A DNA stretch of 64,000 nucleotides from Shewanella fodinae (GTDB taxonomy: Bacteria; Pseudomonadota; Gammaproteobacteria; Enterobacterales; Shewanellaceae), in NCBI RefSeq assembly GCF_014651955.1, contig NZ_BMXW01000006.1, positions 6,021 through 70,020 of the forward strand. The letters run 5' to 3'. The notes beneath the pieces were generated by a model that worked only from the letters and a program-made list of their open reading frames with translations, was not told the origin of the DNA and ran no database searches. Position 1 is the stretch's first letter. Every line of letters starts with the position of its first letter. The translations under genes were made by a program, and so were the position numbers. This document shows, piece after piece, positions 19,681-28,489 of the stretch.

Positions 19681-20354
19681 CGTTAGCAGCAGATGGGCAT
19701 TTTATTAGCTACAGAAGCGTCTGTTAACAAATACCCGCCATGCAAGAACGGTTTAACCGTTTCACTAACATGATAGTGATAGCGGCCTTTCAGGCAAAAC
19801 CTAAATAAGTGTTCTCAATACCAGATCACAGAGGCCATTCCCAACATCGACACGCATAACTCCATCCATGGGGCTCCACCGCGCCATCCCTGACGCGGAA
19901 GATCGACTTATCGGAATAACCTCTATTCCTCAGGTGACGCGCAATTAGGAACCGCTATTTAGCGAACTCGCACACAAATTAAACATTTCTGTAGGCAAAT
20001 AGTTATGTAAATGAAATTACATGACAATATTAGGTAGTTGACTCTTGATGATTTTGAAAATATTAGTGAAGCTGGCATAGAGGCTTCTGCTGTGCTTCGA
20101 TAGCATAGATAAGAGCTAAAAATTAGTGGTTTGATGTCAAGAGAGCAATTCTCCAAAGCCCTGAGGAGTTCCCTACAATCTGGTAACCGCCGGGGAATTA
20201 AATCAATAAGTGAAAGAGTTTAATCCAGCGCCTTGTTCTCATTTTGGATAATATAACAGGAATAAATCGCCAACGAGAAAGCCTGTTAAGGCAATACAGC
20301 AGTGAATGATTGTGATACCAACACTTTTGGCTGAGTAGATCGTAAGAGACCGTT
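19681..20354. other. Gene-poor stretch with a possible gene relic
   Basis: About 670 bp without a convincing gene. A 15-bp palindrome (AACGGTTTAACCGTT) lies at 19747-19761. From 20041 to 20223 one plus-strand frame reads protein-like sequence (LDDFENISEAGIEASAVLR, stops, then MSREQFSKALRSSLQSGNRR...) interrupted by TAG at 20101 and TAA at 20110. The last part (20134-20223) is an open 29-codon frame. It could be a decayed gene; I do not recognise it. Confidence 0.35.
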
Positions 20355-21728
20355 ATGACAGAGCTACTGAAATCCTGGTTGAGCCAGGGTCCATCCGGAC
20401 ATCAACTGATCAGCTTCAACCATCACGATATTGTAACGGGGGAGCGGTTTGCCACCCAAGTCCATCATCTGCATAAACAGCTGGTTGCAAGCAGCGAACA
20501 GCGCTGGCTGCTTGCCTGTGATAGCAGTGACCAATTTGCCGTTGGGCTGTGTGCAGCGCTGCTTGCGGGAAAGCAATTGATCCTGCCAGCGAATACTCAA
20601 TCCGGCACGCTCAGTGAGCTCGCCCATGAATTTGATGCGGTATTGGCCCCTCAGCCTTTGTGTGAAGGTATGTCATTCCTTGCGCTGGAAAAAGAGTTTA
20701 GTCAGCCGCTAGCGCCATGGCCGCAACTCCCCACGGACAGCGATTTTGGTGAACTGATACTGTTCACCTCTGGTTCTAGCGGTTCCCCCAAAGCGGTCCG
20801 CAAAACACTAAGGCAACTCGATGCCGAAGTGACAGTGCTGGAACAAACGTTTGCCAAGCACTTACCACATTGCAGCGTGATCGCTACTGTCAGCCACCAG
20901 CATATTTATGGTCTACTCTTTAAAATTCTGTGGCCATTAGCAGCCAGCCGCCCATTTCTATCGGACTTGGTGGAATACTCGGAAACCTTGAGCTATTACA
21001 CTGCGCTATTTCCTAATTTGTGTCTGGTCAGTAGCCCGGCACAACTATCGCTCTTAGCAGATGCCCTGGGGGTTGAACGGCAAATCCATACACCTAGTCT
21101 TATTTTCAGCTCCGGTAGCCCATTATCGCTGGAAACGGCTCAAAGCATTCGTCAATGCTATGGCAGCCTGCCGATTGAAGTGTATGGCACGACTGAAACT
21201 GGTGGTATTGGCTATCGCCGTCAGCATAGCGTAAAGACGCTATGGCGAGCGTTTGCCCCCATGGTACTGGATGTTGATCCAACAGATAATGCACTGCTGT
21301 TACAATCACCCTATCTAGAGAATGGCCAAGTCTTACGCTGTGAAGATAAAATCATGCTGGTGGATAAAGATTTGTTCCGGCTAGAGGGAAGACTCGACCG
21401 CACAGTGAAAATCGAAGAAAAGCGGTTGTCGCTGACCCAGATGGAAGGGCTATTGAATAGCCATCCTTGGGTACAACGGAGTCATCTGGTATTGCTGGAA
21501 GCGCCAAGTCAACAATTAGGAGCGATAGTGGAGTTATCAGACTACGGTAAACAGCAACTGGCGGCGGAAGAGAAACTCAGTATCAACAATGGATTGAAAG
21601 CTCACTTACTGACTCAGTTTGAACGCGTTACCCTACCACGCCACTGGCTCTATGTTGATAAAATCCCAACAAACCCCGAGGGCAAATTGCTGCGACAGGA
21701 AATATTACAGCTGTTCAACCATGATTAA
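20355..21728 (+). CDS. AMP-dependent acyl-/aryl-ligase, ApeH-like
   Basis: 457 residues, short for an adenylate-forming ligase. It has LFTSGSSGSPKAV near 138, EVYGTTETGG near 277 and a C-terminal lysine in NPEGKLLRQEI near 440 that fits the catalytic lysine. The size and motif style match the acyl-CoA/ACP synthetases of aryl polyene (APE) and related polyketide-like clusters. No carrier protein, ketosynthase or dehydratase genes lie beside it, so it is an orphan. Substrate unknown. No obvious terminator follows. Confidence 0.7.
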   Translation: MTELLKSWLSQGPSGHQLISFNHHDIVTGERFATQVHHLHKQLVASSEQRWLLACDSSDQFAVGLCAALLAGKQLILPANTQSGTLSELAHEFDAVLAPQPLCEGMSFLALEKEFSQPLAPWPQLPTDSDFGELILFTSGSSGSPKAVRKTLRQLDAEVTVLEQTFAKHLPHCSVIATVSHQHIYGLLFKILWPLAASRPFLSDLVEYSETLSYYTALFPNLCLVSSPAQLSLLADALGVERQIHTPSLIFSSGSPLSLETAQSIRQCYGSLPIEVYGTTETGGIGYRRQHSVKTLWRAFAPMVLDVDPTDNALLLQSPYLENGQVLRCEDKIMLVDKDLFRLEGRLDRTVKIEEKRLSLTQMEGLLNSHPWVQRSHLVLLEAPSQQLGAIVELSDYGKQQLAAEEKLSINNGLKAHLLTQFERVTLPRHWLYVDKIPTNPEGKLLRQEILQLFNHD

Positions 21729-21900
21729 AGCACTATTCCCCTAGGAATATTAGAAAAGCGCCAAAACACCAGTTCGTTGGAACAAGGGGGCCTATAAATA
21801 GTCACTGTATTTTAGCCAATGACATCGCTGATTTTCCGCCACTGGCATGGATAGCCTTGTCGTTATAGATTGTTTTTCATACAACTTGTGATTCATAAAA

Positions 21901-21933
21901 CATTAGATTATTCTTATTAAATTAAATCTAATG
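21901..21933. promoter_or_regulatory. Inverted repeat before the rhodanese gene
   Basis: Perfect 9-bp arms CATTAGATT and AATCTAATG separated by 15 AT-only-rich bases, ending 14 bases before the rhodanese ATG and touching its ribosome site (TAAGGA at 21935-21940). It has the shape of an ArsR/BigR-type operator, which in other bacteria controls sulfide-detoxifying rhodaneses. The regulator is not encoded nearby. Confidence 0.5.
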
Positions 21934-21947
21934 ATTAAGGAATTTCT

Positions 21948-22274
21948 ATGTTGCAATCCGCACTTTCCCGCTACTCCGGCATTGTAGCTGCCAATACCTG
22001 CTGGGAACTGATCCGTCAAGGTGCCCAGATATTGGATGTGCGTTCCCCCACTGAATTTGCACAAGGCCACTTGTCGCAAGCCGTTAACGTACCGCTGAAT
22101 CAGCTGGACTCTTGGATTAAGCAGCAGCAAAACAAGCAACAACCATTTGTGCTTTATTGTGCCGCTGGCATTCGGGCACAGATGGGCTGTGATATTTTAC
22201 GTGCTAATGGTTTTGGTTGTGCTGTTAATGGCGGTTCGTTACAAGACCTGTTGTACAGTCAACCAGCGGCCTAA
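21948..22274 (+). CDS. Single-domain rhodanese
   Basis: 108-residue sulfurtransferase. The domain has LDVRSPTEFAQGH near 27-39 and the active-site loop CAAGIRA with catalytic Cys near 67. No signal peptide, so cytoplasmic. Rhodaneses of this kind move sulfane sulfur from persulfide or thiosulfate to thiol acceptors. Monocistronic, with a palindromic operator-like element in its promoter. Confidence 0.88.
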   Translation: MLQSALSRYSGIVAANTCWELIRQGAQILDVRSPTEFAQGHLSQAVNVPLNQLDSWIKQQQNKQQPFVLYCAAGIRAQMGCDILRANGFGCAVNGGSLQDLLYSQPAA

Positions 22275-22300
22275 AAAAAGCCCCGGGACTTAGCCGGGGC
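22273..22300 (-). terminator. Terminator of azoR
   Basis: GCCCCGG / CCGGGGC stem. Read on the minus strand it is followed by seven T. On the plus strand there is no T-run, so it mainly serves azoR. Confidence 0.75.
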
Positions 22301-22346
22301 CGCATAACTTTACGGTAACGCTATCACGGAAAATGACCGCTGACCG

Positions 22347-22943
<597 letters not shown>

Positions 22944-23084
22944 TCACTCCGCTGTTTTTGGATAATGGCTTGGGAAACACTCCCTAAGTTGATAGAGCCA
23001 GTTTATAGACAGATAAATTAGATAAAAAGCGGATAAAATATGAGTTTTTTTTCGATTAAATAGAAAAATAGCAGCCGTGATAAG

Positions 23085-23518
23085 CTACGCCTGCAGACTA
23101 AAAGTCACCGGTCCATCATTGATCAGGGCCACCTGCATGTCAGCCGCAAAACTACCAGTCTCTACCTGCATTCCAGCATCGCGACAGTAACAAATGCCTG
23201 ATACAGCTCATCGGCCTTATCTGGTACTGCGGCGCTAGAGAAACTAGGGCGTAAACCGCGACTGGTATCTGCCGCCAAGGTAAATTGCGACACAACCAGT
23301 AAACTGCCGCCAACCTGCGCAACATTGAGATTCATCTTGCCCTGTTCATCACTAAATACCCGGTAATGCATCACCTTATGTGCCAATTTGGCCACAGTGG
23401 CTTCGTCGTCCTGGTGCTCAACCCCCAGCAGTACCAACAGCCCTTTACCAATGCGGCCTGTCACTTGTTCGTTGACGGTCACACTCGCCTGTGTCACCCG
23501 TTGGATCAACGCTATCAC
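23085..23518 (-). pseudogene. dtd: D-aminoacyl-tRNA deacylase with a frameshift
   Basis: Dtd removes D-amino acids wrongly attached to tRNA. Residues 1-112 are normal (MIALIQRV..., motif SQFTLAADT). At about 23185-23195 the frame breaks: as read, the protein ends AMLECR at 118 residues. The next frame carries the proper end, [17 protein letters not shown]...NDGPVTF...LQA, finishing with TAG at 23085. The total of 434 bases is exactly one base short of 144 codons plus stop. The lost part holds the NDGPVTF motif with the Gly-cis-Pro needed for chiral selection, so the product should be inactive. Either a true mutation or a base error. Starts inside the end of the aminopeptidase gene (ATGA overlap). 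Confidence 0.85.
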
Positions 23519-24468
23519 TCAGTCACTCCTGTTGTCATTAATGGCTCAATATTGTCGGCCATTTGTGCGATGGCAGCAATTACCGCCTGTTGCATCCTAG
23601 TGTCCAACAACGAATGATGCCCACCACGAATAAGTTGCAACGTAACAGAAGGTTGCTGTTCGGCTAGCAGTTGCTGCAATAAAAAAGTCGGACATACCCA
23701 ATCCTCTTCTCCCTGCAGCAACTGCGTTGATTGCGGCCAACGGTTGAGTGTGGCACGCATTAAGGTATAGGCTTCGAAGTAATGATTACAGGCAAAATGA
23801 TTTTCAATCAATGCACAACTGCGGTCGGTAATTGAATAGTCTGCAGGTAATAATGTCCAAGGATGCGCCAAAATTCGTTCCCAACGACACCAGGCAGTAA
23901 CTGTACGTTCTTCGGTTTGTAACGCCTGCGCATAAGCTTGCAATAATTCAGCTTCACTTGCGCCACTGACGCTATCCCGCCAGCCACGGTAATCAACAGG
24001 GAAACGTTTGGCGGCGCCCTGACTACCATAGAGCCAACTACGGCCAGCCGTTGAAGGCACAAATACGCCCCAATAACACTGCGCCAATACTCTTTGCGGA
24101 CACAATCCACTATAGATAAGCCCCAGAGTTGCACCAAATGACCCACCAGCCAAGCACCAACGTTCAAGTCCCAGCCAATGTCGCAAGCGTTCAATATCGG
24201 TCAGCAGGTGCAATACATCGTTATAGGCCAACCTAGCCGAGGGTTGTGACAGACCGGCACCACGTTGGTCCAACAACAGCATCCGGAAACGCTGCAGATC
24301 AAACAGCGCCAAATCGCTGGTATGACAACCACTGCCCGGGCCACCATGGAGAAACAGCAGCGGAATGCCGTCCGGATTGCCATATTGCAACAGATGTAGC
24401 AGGTGACCATCGCCAACATCCAGCCATTGCCGTGATAGCGGTTCAACGCGGCTCATCTTGAGCATCAT
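23515..24468 (-). CDS. Prolyl aminopeptidase (S33, alpha/beta hydrolase)
   Basis: About 317 residues. It releases N-terminal proline from peptides. Motifs: oxyanion HGGPGSG near 41, [10 protein letters not shown] near 68, nucleophile in GGSFGAT near 106, and a C-terminal GGHHS with the catalytic His near 291. Several starts are possible (TTG 24480, ATG 24468, 24465, 24456); none has a clear ribosome site and all overlap the upstream gene. Stop overlaps the dtd start by four bases, so yihY-like, aminopeptidase and dtd form one coupled operon. Confidence 0.85.
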   Translation of the reverse strand: MMLKMSRVEPLSRQWLDVGDGHLLHLLQYGNPDGIPLLFLHGGPGSGCHTSDLALFDLQRFRMLLLDQRGAGLSQPSARLAYNDVLHLLTDIERLRHWLGLERWCLAGGSFGATLGLIYSGLCPQRVLAQCYWGVFVPSTAGRSWLYGSQGAAKRFPVDYRGWRDSVSGASEAELLQAYAQALQTEERTVTAWCRWERILAHPWTLLPADYSITDRSCALIENHFACNHYFEAYTLMRATLNRWPQSTQLLQGEEDWVCPTFLLQQLLAEQQPSVTLQLIRGGHHSLLDTRMQQAVIAAIAQMADNIEPLMTTGVTE

Positions 24469-25342
24469 CGCTGTCCGCAACCTGTTGCAGCGTTTGCAGA
24501 TACTCAGGTAAAGACGCGGTTATCTCTGCCCCTAACAACACTATCATCCACGACAGATAAACCCACAGGAACAGAATAGGAATGGTTGCCAGCGCACCAT
24601 AAATGGCTTCATAGGTGGGAAAATGGGTCACGTAAAAAGCGAAGCCCTTTTTACCCGCTTCAAACAGCAAAGCGGCAACAATTGCGCCCAGCAATGCGTG
24701 TAACAACTGCACTTTTTGGTTTGGGACGACTGTGTATAGCAGTAAAAAGGTCGCCACAGAAAACAGAAAAGGTAAACGAGCCACAAAAAATGCACCGACT
24801 CCGTAAGTATCCGCTTCATTAAAGATCTTCAGCGATACCACATAAGAGGTCGCTGCCAAGCTGGCACCAATCAGGATGGGGCCTAATGTCAGGATCATCC
24901 AGTACATGGAGAATGACAGCACCAGTGGCCGTTTGGTGCGATTGCCCCAGATATAGTTCAGCGCCTTATCGATCGCCGAGATCAGCATTATCGCCACCAC
25001 CATCAAGGCCCCAATACCAATGGCGGTACCCTTGGAAGCATTGCCAACAAACTGGTTAATATACACCTGTACCGTGTCGCCAGCGGCAGGCAGAAAATTC
25101 TGATAGATAAAATTTTCTATCTCTTTACGAACCCCTTTAAACACCGGGAAAGCAGACAACATTGACATGGTCACTGCCACCATAGGTACCAGCGACAGCA
25201 AGGTAACGTAAGCCAGATGACCGGCGCGGATGTTAATTTGGTCATTCAACACGCGGCTTTTGACGTGCAAAACATAACACCAAATGCTACGGACAATAGC
25301 CGAGGTTCTTTGCAAACTTAACTGAGATTTCACAGTGATCAT
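24443..25342 (-). CDS. YihY/BrkB-family inner membrane protein
   Basis: About 299 residues with six membrane spans. Family marks: [17 protein letters not shown] near 46, YWMILTLGP near 148 and [17 protein letters not shown] near 260. The family was once called 'ribonuclease BN' by mistake; its true role is unknown. The frame opens further upstream at a TTG (25384), but the ATG at 25342 fits family length better. It overlaps the aminopeptidase gene. Confidence 0.85.
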   Translation of the reverse strand: MITVKSQLSLQRTSAIVRSIWCYVLHVKSRVLNDQINIRAGHLAYVTLLSLVPMVAVTMSMLSAFPVFKGVRKEIENFIYQNFLPAAGDTVQVYINQFVGNASKGTAIGIGALMVVAIMLISAIDKALNYIWGNRTKRPLVLSFSMYWMILTLGPILIGASLAATSYVVSLKIFNEADTYGVGAFFVARLPFLFSVATFLLLYTVVPNQKVQLLHALLGAIVAALLFEAGKKGFAFYVTHFPTYEAIYGALATIPILFLWVYLSWMIVLLGAEITASLPEYLQTLQQVADSDDAQDEPR

Positions 25343-25450
25343 GATTGTTGGATGACTTATGTCGATATCTTCGTACAATAACAAACAGATTACAAAATCC
25401 CGGCATAAAAAGCGCCTGGCATTTTATATCGGAAACTGAGGAGATATTTG

Positions 25451-25669
25451 ATGGCACAACAAGGATCTGCTGGCAACGTTATTGCAGCGCTAGTAAATGT
25501 CTTTTTCCCAGGATTAGGACAACTGATTCAAGGACGTATTCTGGCAGCATTGCTGTTTTTCGTTATCACAGTCGTAGGATATTCCCTGTGGTGGCTAGTC
25601 GTGCCACCGATAATCGGGGCGATTGCCCATCTATGGAGCATCATTGATGCGGCCAAATTTCGAGCCTGA
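25451..25669 (+). CDS. Small two-span membrane protein (TM2-like)
   Basis: 72 residues. NVFFPGLGQLIQGRI near 17-31 followed by two close hydrophobic stretches resembles the TM2/DUF5683-type signature (PGLGQ...G). Function unknown. GAGGAG eight bases before the ATG at 25451 marks the start; the frame also allows TTG one codon earlier. It lies 17 bp before a DUF2959 lipoprotein gene, so the two are probably co-expressed. Confidence 0.7.
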   Translation: MAQQGSAGNVIAALVNVFFPGLGQLIQGRILAALLFFVITVVGYSLWWLVVPPIIGAIAHLWSIIDAAKFRA

Positions 25670-25686
25670 ATATAGGGGAACGCCTG

Positions 25687-26331
25687 ATGAAAGTATTAAT
25701 TAGCAGCAGTCTGATAAGCCTGATGTTACTGCTGGGAGGTTGTCAGTCTGCCTACTATGGCGCCATGGAAAAAATGGGGTATCACAAGCGCGATATCATG
25801 GTAGATCGCGTCAAAGATGCTCAAGCATCTCAGCAAGACGCACAAAAGCAGTTCAGCTCTGCGTTAGCCGAGATGCAAGCGCTACTGCACCACGATGGCG
25901 GAGACTTAGAAGAAGCCTATAACAAAGCCAAAGACGAATATGAATCAGCGCAATCAGCGGCGGACAGAGTCAGCGATCGCATCAATAAAGTGGAAAGTGT
26001 AGCAGACGCGCTTTTTGATGAATGGCAGGATGAAATCGGTGAAATCAGCAAAGCCAGCCTTCGCCAGAAGAGCCAGAGTAAGTTGAATCAAACACAAAAG
26101 TCCTACACGCAGATGCTTAAAAGCATGCGCCGCGCCGAAAGTAAAATGGCCCCGGTACTGACGGCCATGAAGGACAACATGCTCTTCCTAAAACACAATC
26201 TCAACGCTCAGACCATTGCCTCGATTAAAGGCGAGTTTGCTAACCTGCAAACCGATATTTCATCGTTGATGAAAGAGATGAACCGTTCCATTGATGAATC
26301 CAATAAATTCATCGCTCACATGGAGCCTTGA
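25687..26331 (+). CDS. DUF2959 lipoprotein
   Basis: 214 residues. The signal peptide ends in lipobox LLGGC (Cys near 19). The mature protein is almost all helix with heptad-like charged repeats, consistent with a coiled-coil bundle; the start CQSAYYGAMEKMGYHKRDIMVDRV is the DUF2959 signature region. Family common in Shewanella and Vibrio, function unknown. A residue of Gln after the lipid Cys argues for outer-membrane sorting. Its 3' end overlaps a broken minus-strand gene by 16 bases. Confidence 0.82.
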   Translation: MKVLISSSLISLMLLLGGCQSAYYGAMEKMGYHKRDIMVDRVKDAQASQQDAQKQFSSALAEMQALLHHDGGDLEEAYNKAKDEYESAQSAADRVSDRINKVESVADALFDEWQDEIGEISKASLRQKSQSKLNQTQKSYTQMLKSMRRAESKMAPVLTAMKDNMLFLKHNLNAQTIASIKGEFANLQTDISSLMKEMNRSIDESNKFIAHMEP

Positions 26332-26525
26332 GACACTGGCGGCAGATGAGTATTGCGGCGTTTTTTCACCGCCTGCAAGGCGGTGAAAACGCCTAGCCCA
26401 AACCAATAGGCCCCAAATAATACCGCTCGGACTAAGCCTCGATGGACCAAAAAACACCGGAACGGATGCCAACAATAACAGTAGTCCAGCCGCCAGAATG
26501 GTTGGACCAACAATGATGGGTGCAA
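26316..26525 (-). pseudogene. Remnant of a small two-span membrane protein gene
   Basis: One minus-strand frame gives a hydrophobic segment (PIIVGPTILAAGLLLLLASV); another gives a second one (AVLFGAYWFGLGVFTALQ) followed by a basic tail KKRRN and stop at 26316. Removing one base from the six-A run at 26449-26454 joins them as a coherent two-span protein. The first frame has no start codon or ribosome site after the point where the opposite-strand regulator remnant begins. So the gene seems both frameshifted and cut at its 5' end. Confidence 0.5.
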
Positions 26526-26782
26526 CAACCCTGCATGAGCGTTTACAGCGACTGACAGAAATCCGCACCCGCGAAGGCTATATGGCAGATTGGCAACAAG
26601 TAGATGATGGTAGCTTGCTGTTGCTCGAAAATCATTGTCCGATTTGCGCTGCGGCAGCCACTTGCCAAGGGTTTTGTCGTGCAGAACGAGAAGTGTTTAG
26701 TGCCGTACTTGAGGCTAACGTCGAACGTACCGAGCATATTCTGCAAGGTGCTCGCCGTTGCGCCTATCGCATCTGGTTATAA
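26498..26782 (+). pseudogene. C-terminal remnant of a SufR-like iron-sulfur regulator
   Basis: 94 readable residues. From about residue 10 it matches the C-terminal part of DeoR/ArsR-type Fe-S regulators: LLENHCPICAAA...C...FC...VERTEHILQGARRCAYRI, with five cysteines. The N-terminal winged-helix DNA-binding half (about 100 residues in the family) is absent. Upstream plus-strand sequence instead is the minus-strand membrane gene. The ATG at 26498 has no convincing ribosome site. Most likely truncated; a small Fe-S protein made from the remnant cannot be excluded. Confidence 0.6.
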
Positions 26783-26876
26783 CGAGCCGTTATTGATGAG
26801 TTGGCGGGTATTTAGTGGATTTAAGCGAGAGATAGCAACGAAATCTTGGTCTGAGCTGATAACTTTTTAATAAGCG

Positions 26877-28235
26877 TTATCTCATCTCGCGTTGTCGGTG
26901 TTGTTGTTTATCTGTATACATGGCGCGATCAGCAATATGGAGTAACTCCTCAATATTATCGGCATCTACCGGATAACAAGCAGAGCCCATACTCATCTGT
27001 ATTGGCAGAGTAATCCCCTGCCAAACAAAGTCCGGTGCGCAAACCTGATTCATTATTTTTTGCTGAATTGCAAGAATGCTATTGGTATCAGAGATCCGTG
27101 GCAGGATCACCAAAAATTCATCGCCGCCGATCCGCGCTACCATGTCGCTTCCCCGCAACTCCCGTTCAAGCCGGGTAGCAATTTCTATCAGCACAGCATC
27201 ACCAGCCACATGACCGAATGTGTCGTTAATCTGTTTAAAGTTATTCAAATCAATGTTGAGGATGCAAAAGTAGCTACCATGTTTCTGCAATTTTTCTAAC
27301 ATCTGTATCGCCCGGCGCCGATTACTGATCTTGGTCAGCACATCCTCATAGGAGTAGCGGCGAGCATTGCGATAGGCATTGAGCAGCAAAATAACCGCTA
27401 TAAACAATACCGCTGAAAGTGTATAACCCAACAAGCGCACGAGGTTACTACGAAACCACAGTTCCCAAGAATTGCTCGGCTTTGCCATGATAGCTAACTG
27501 CCAAGTACCACTCACCAGATTCACCGTCTCCGTGCGTAGCGGCTTGTTAAACACCTGAGGCTCGCCATAGAACACTGCGCCTTGTAATCCCTGTCCATCA
27601 ATGCCACGCATTGCCAGCTCAATATCGGCGGGGAATGAGTCACTGCCAGCATCGTGTAGCAATCTGTTCCAATCAAGGACGATACTGCAGACGCCCCAAT
27701 ACTGGGTATTGAAAGGTGGATCAGCGAAAATCGGAATACGCGCAATAATCCCTTCTCCGCCCTGCAATAAGCGCTGTGGTCCCGCAACAAAAATGTTTTG
27801 TTGTTCGCGGGCTAGCTGCACGGTACGCCATTGCTCTGGTTTCTCTCGAAAATCCAAGCCCAGGACCTTTTCATTGCCGGCCAGAGGAAAAACAAAACTG
27901 ATAACATCGTTAGGGGCTACTGCAATATTACGGATATGGATTGCTTTGCGACTGATATCCCGAGCCAATGGCAGCCATTGCTGTGGTGTCGAGTGCGGAC
28001 TCACCGAGATATAAGATGCCAGCGCGTTGGCCTGAAAGATCTCCGAGGAGACAGAAGCCTCTAGACGATAGCGTACCAATGCCAATTGCCGTGACAAATC
28101 GCCTGCGCGATCTTCCGTGATATCTCGGCTGTAGCTGCGTTGCAGATACTCTACTACTTCATAAGTAGTATAAAAATAAAATAATACCAACAAAAACCAG
28201 AGCGCTTTGCTAATGATTTTTCTATAGTTCCGCAT
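26877..28235 (-). CDS. CHASE-domain diguanylate cyclase
   Basis: About 452 residues. A membrane span near residues 9-30, a periplasmic CHASE-like sensor domain (about 50-270), a second span near 275-298 and a GGDEF domain. The active site is intact (ARIGGDEF) and the product-inhibition I-site RGSD lies five residues before it. It makes c-di-GMP in response to an unknown outside signal. I chose the ATG at 28235 over the one at 28271, because the added codons are AT-rich and non-protein-like and a GGGG lies just upstream. Confidence 0.85.
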   Translation of the reverse strand: MRNYRKIISKALWFLLVLFYFYTTYEVVEYLQRSYSRDITEDRAGDLSRQLALVRYRLEASVSSEIFQANALASYISVSPHSTPQQWLPLARDISRKAIHIRNIAVAPNDVISFVFPLAGNEKVLGLDFREKPEQWRTVQLAREQQNIFVAGPQRLLQGGEGIIARIPIFADPPFNTQYWGVCSIVLDWNRLLHDAGSDSFPADIELAMRGIDGQGLQGAVFYGEPQVFNKPLRTETVNLVSGTWQLAIMAKPSNSWELWFRSNLVRLLGYTLSAVLFIAVILLLNAYRNARRYSYEDVLTKISNRRRAIQMLEKLQKHGSYFCILNIDLNNFKQINDTFGHVAGDAVLIEIATRLERELRGSDMVARIGGDEFLVILPRISDTNSILAIQQKIMNQVCAPDFVWQGITLPIQMSMGSACYPVDADNIEELLHIADRAMYTDKQQHRQREMR

Positions 28236-28489
28236 CGGTACCCCAATAAATAAATTACATAATTTTAACATATCTGTTTCAGCGGGAATAGCGGAATATC
28301 ATTGTCACGTCACGCTATGACAGGATTTTTAATGTCTTATTTTAGCTTTTTCTGGACTATCCATCTGTGTGAGTCGGCACACGAATTTTCGCTAACAGAT
28401 TAACGTTGTTGGATCTGGCGCACAAATCCTACAAATCAGATGCAACTATCTAACGACCACACTTTCACAATAAGCACAGACTTTCAGAT

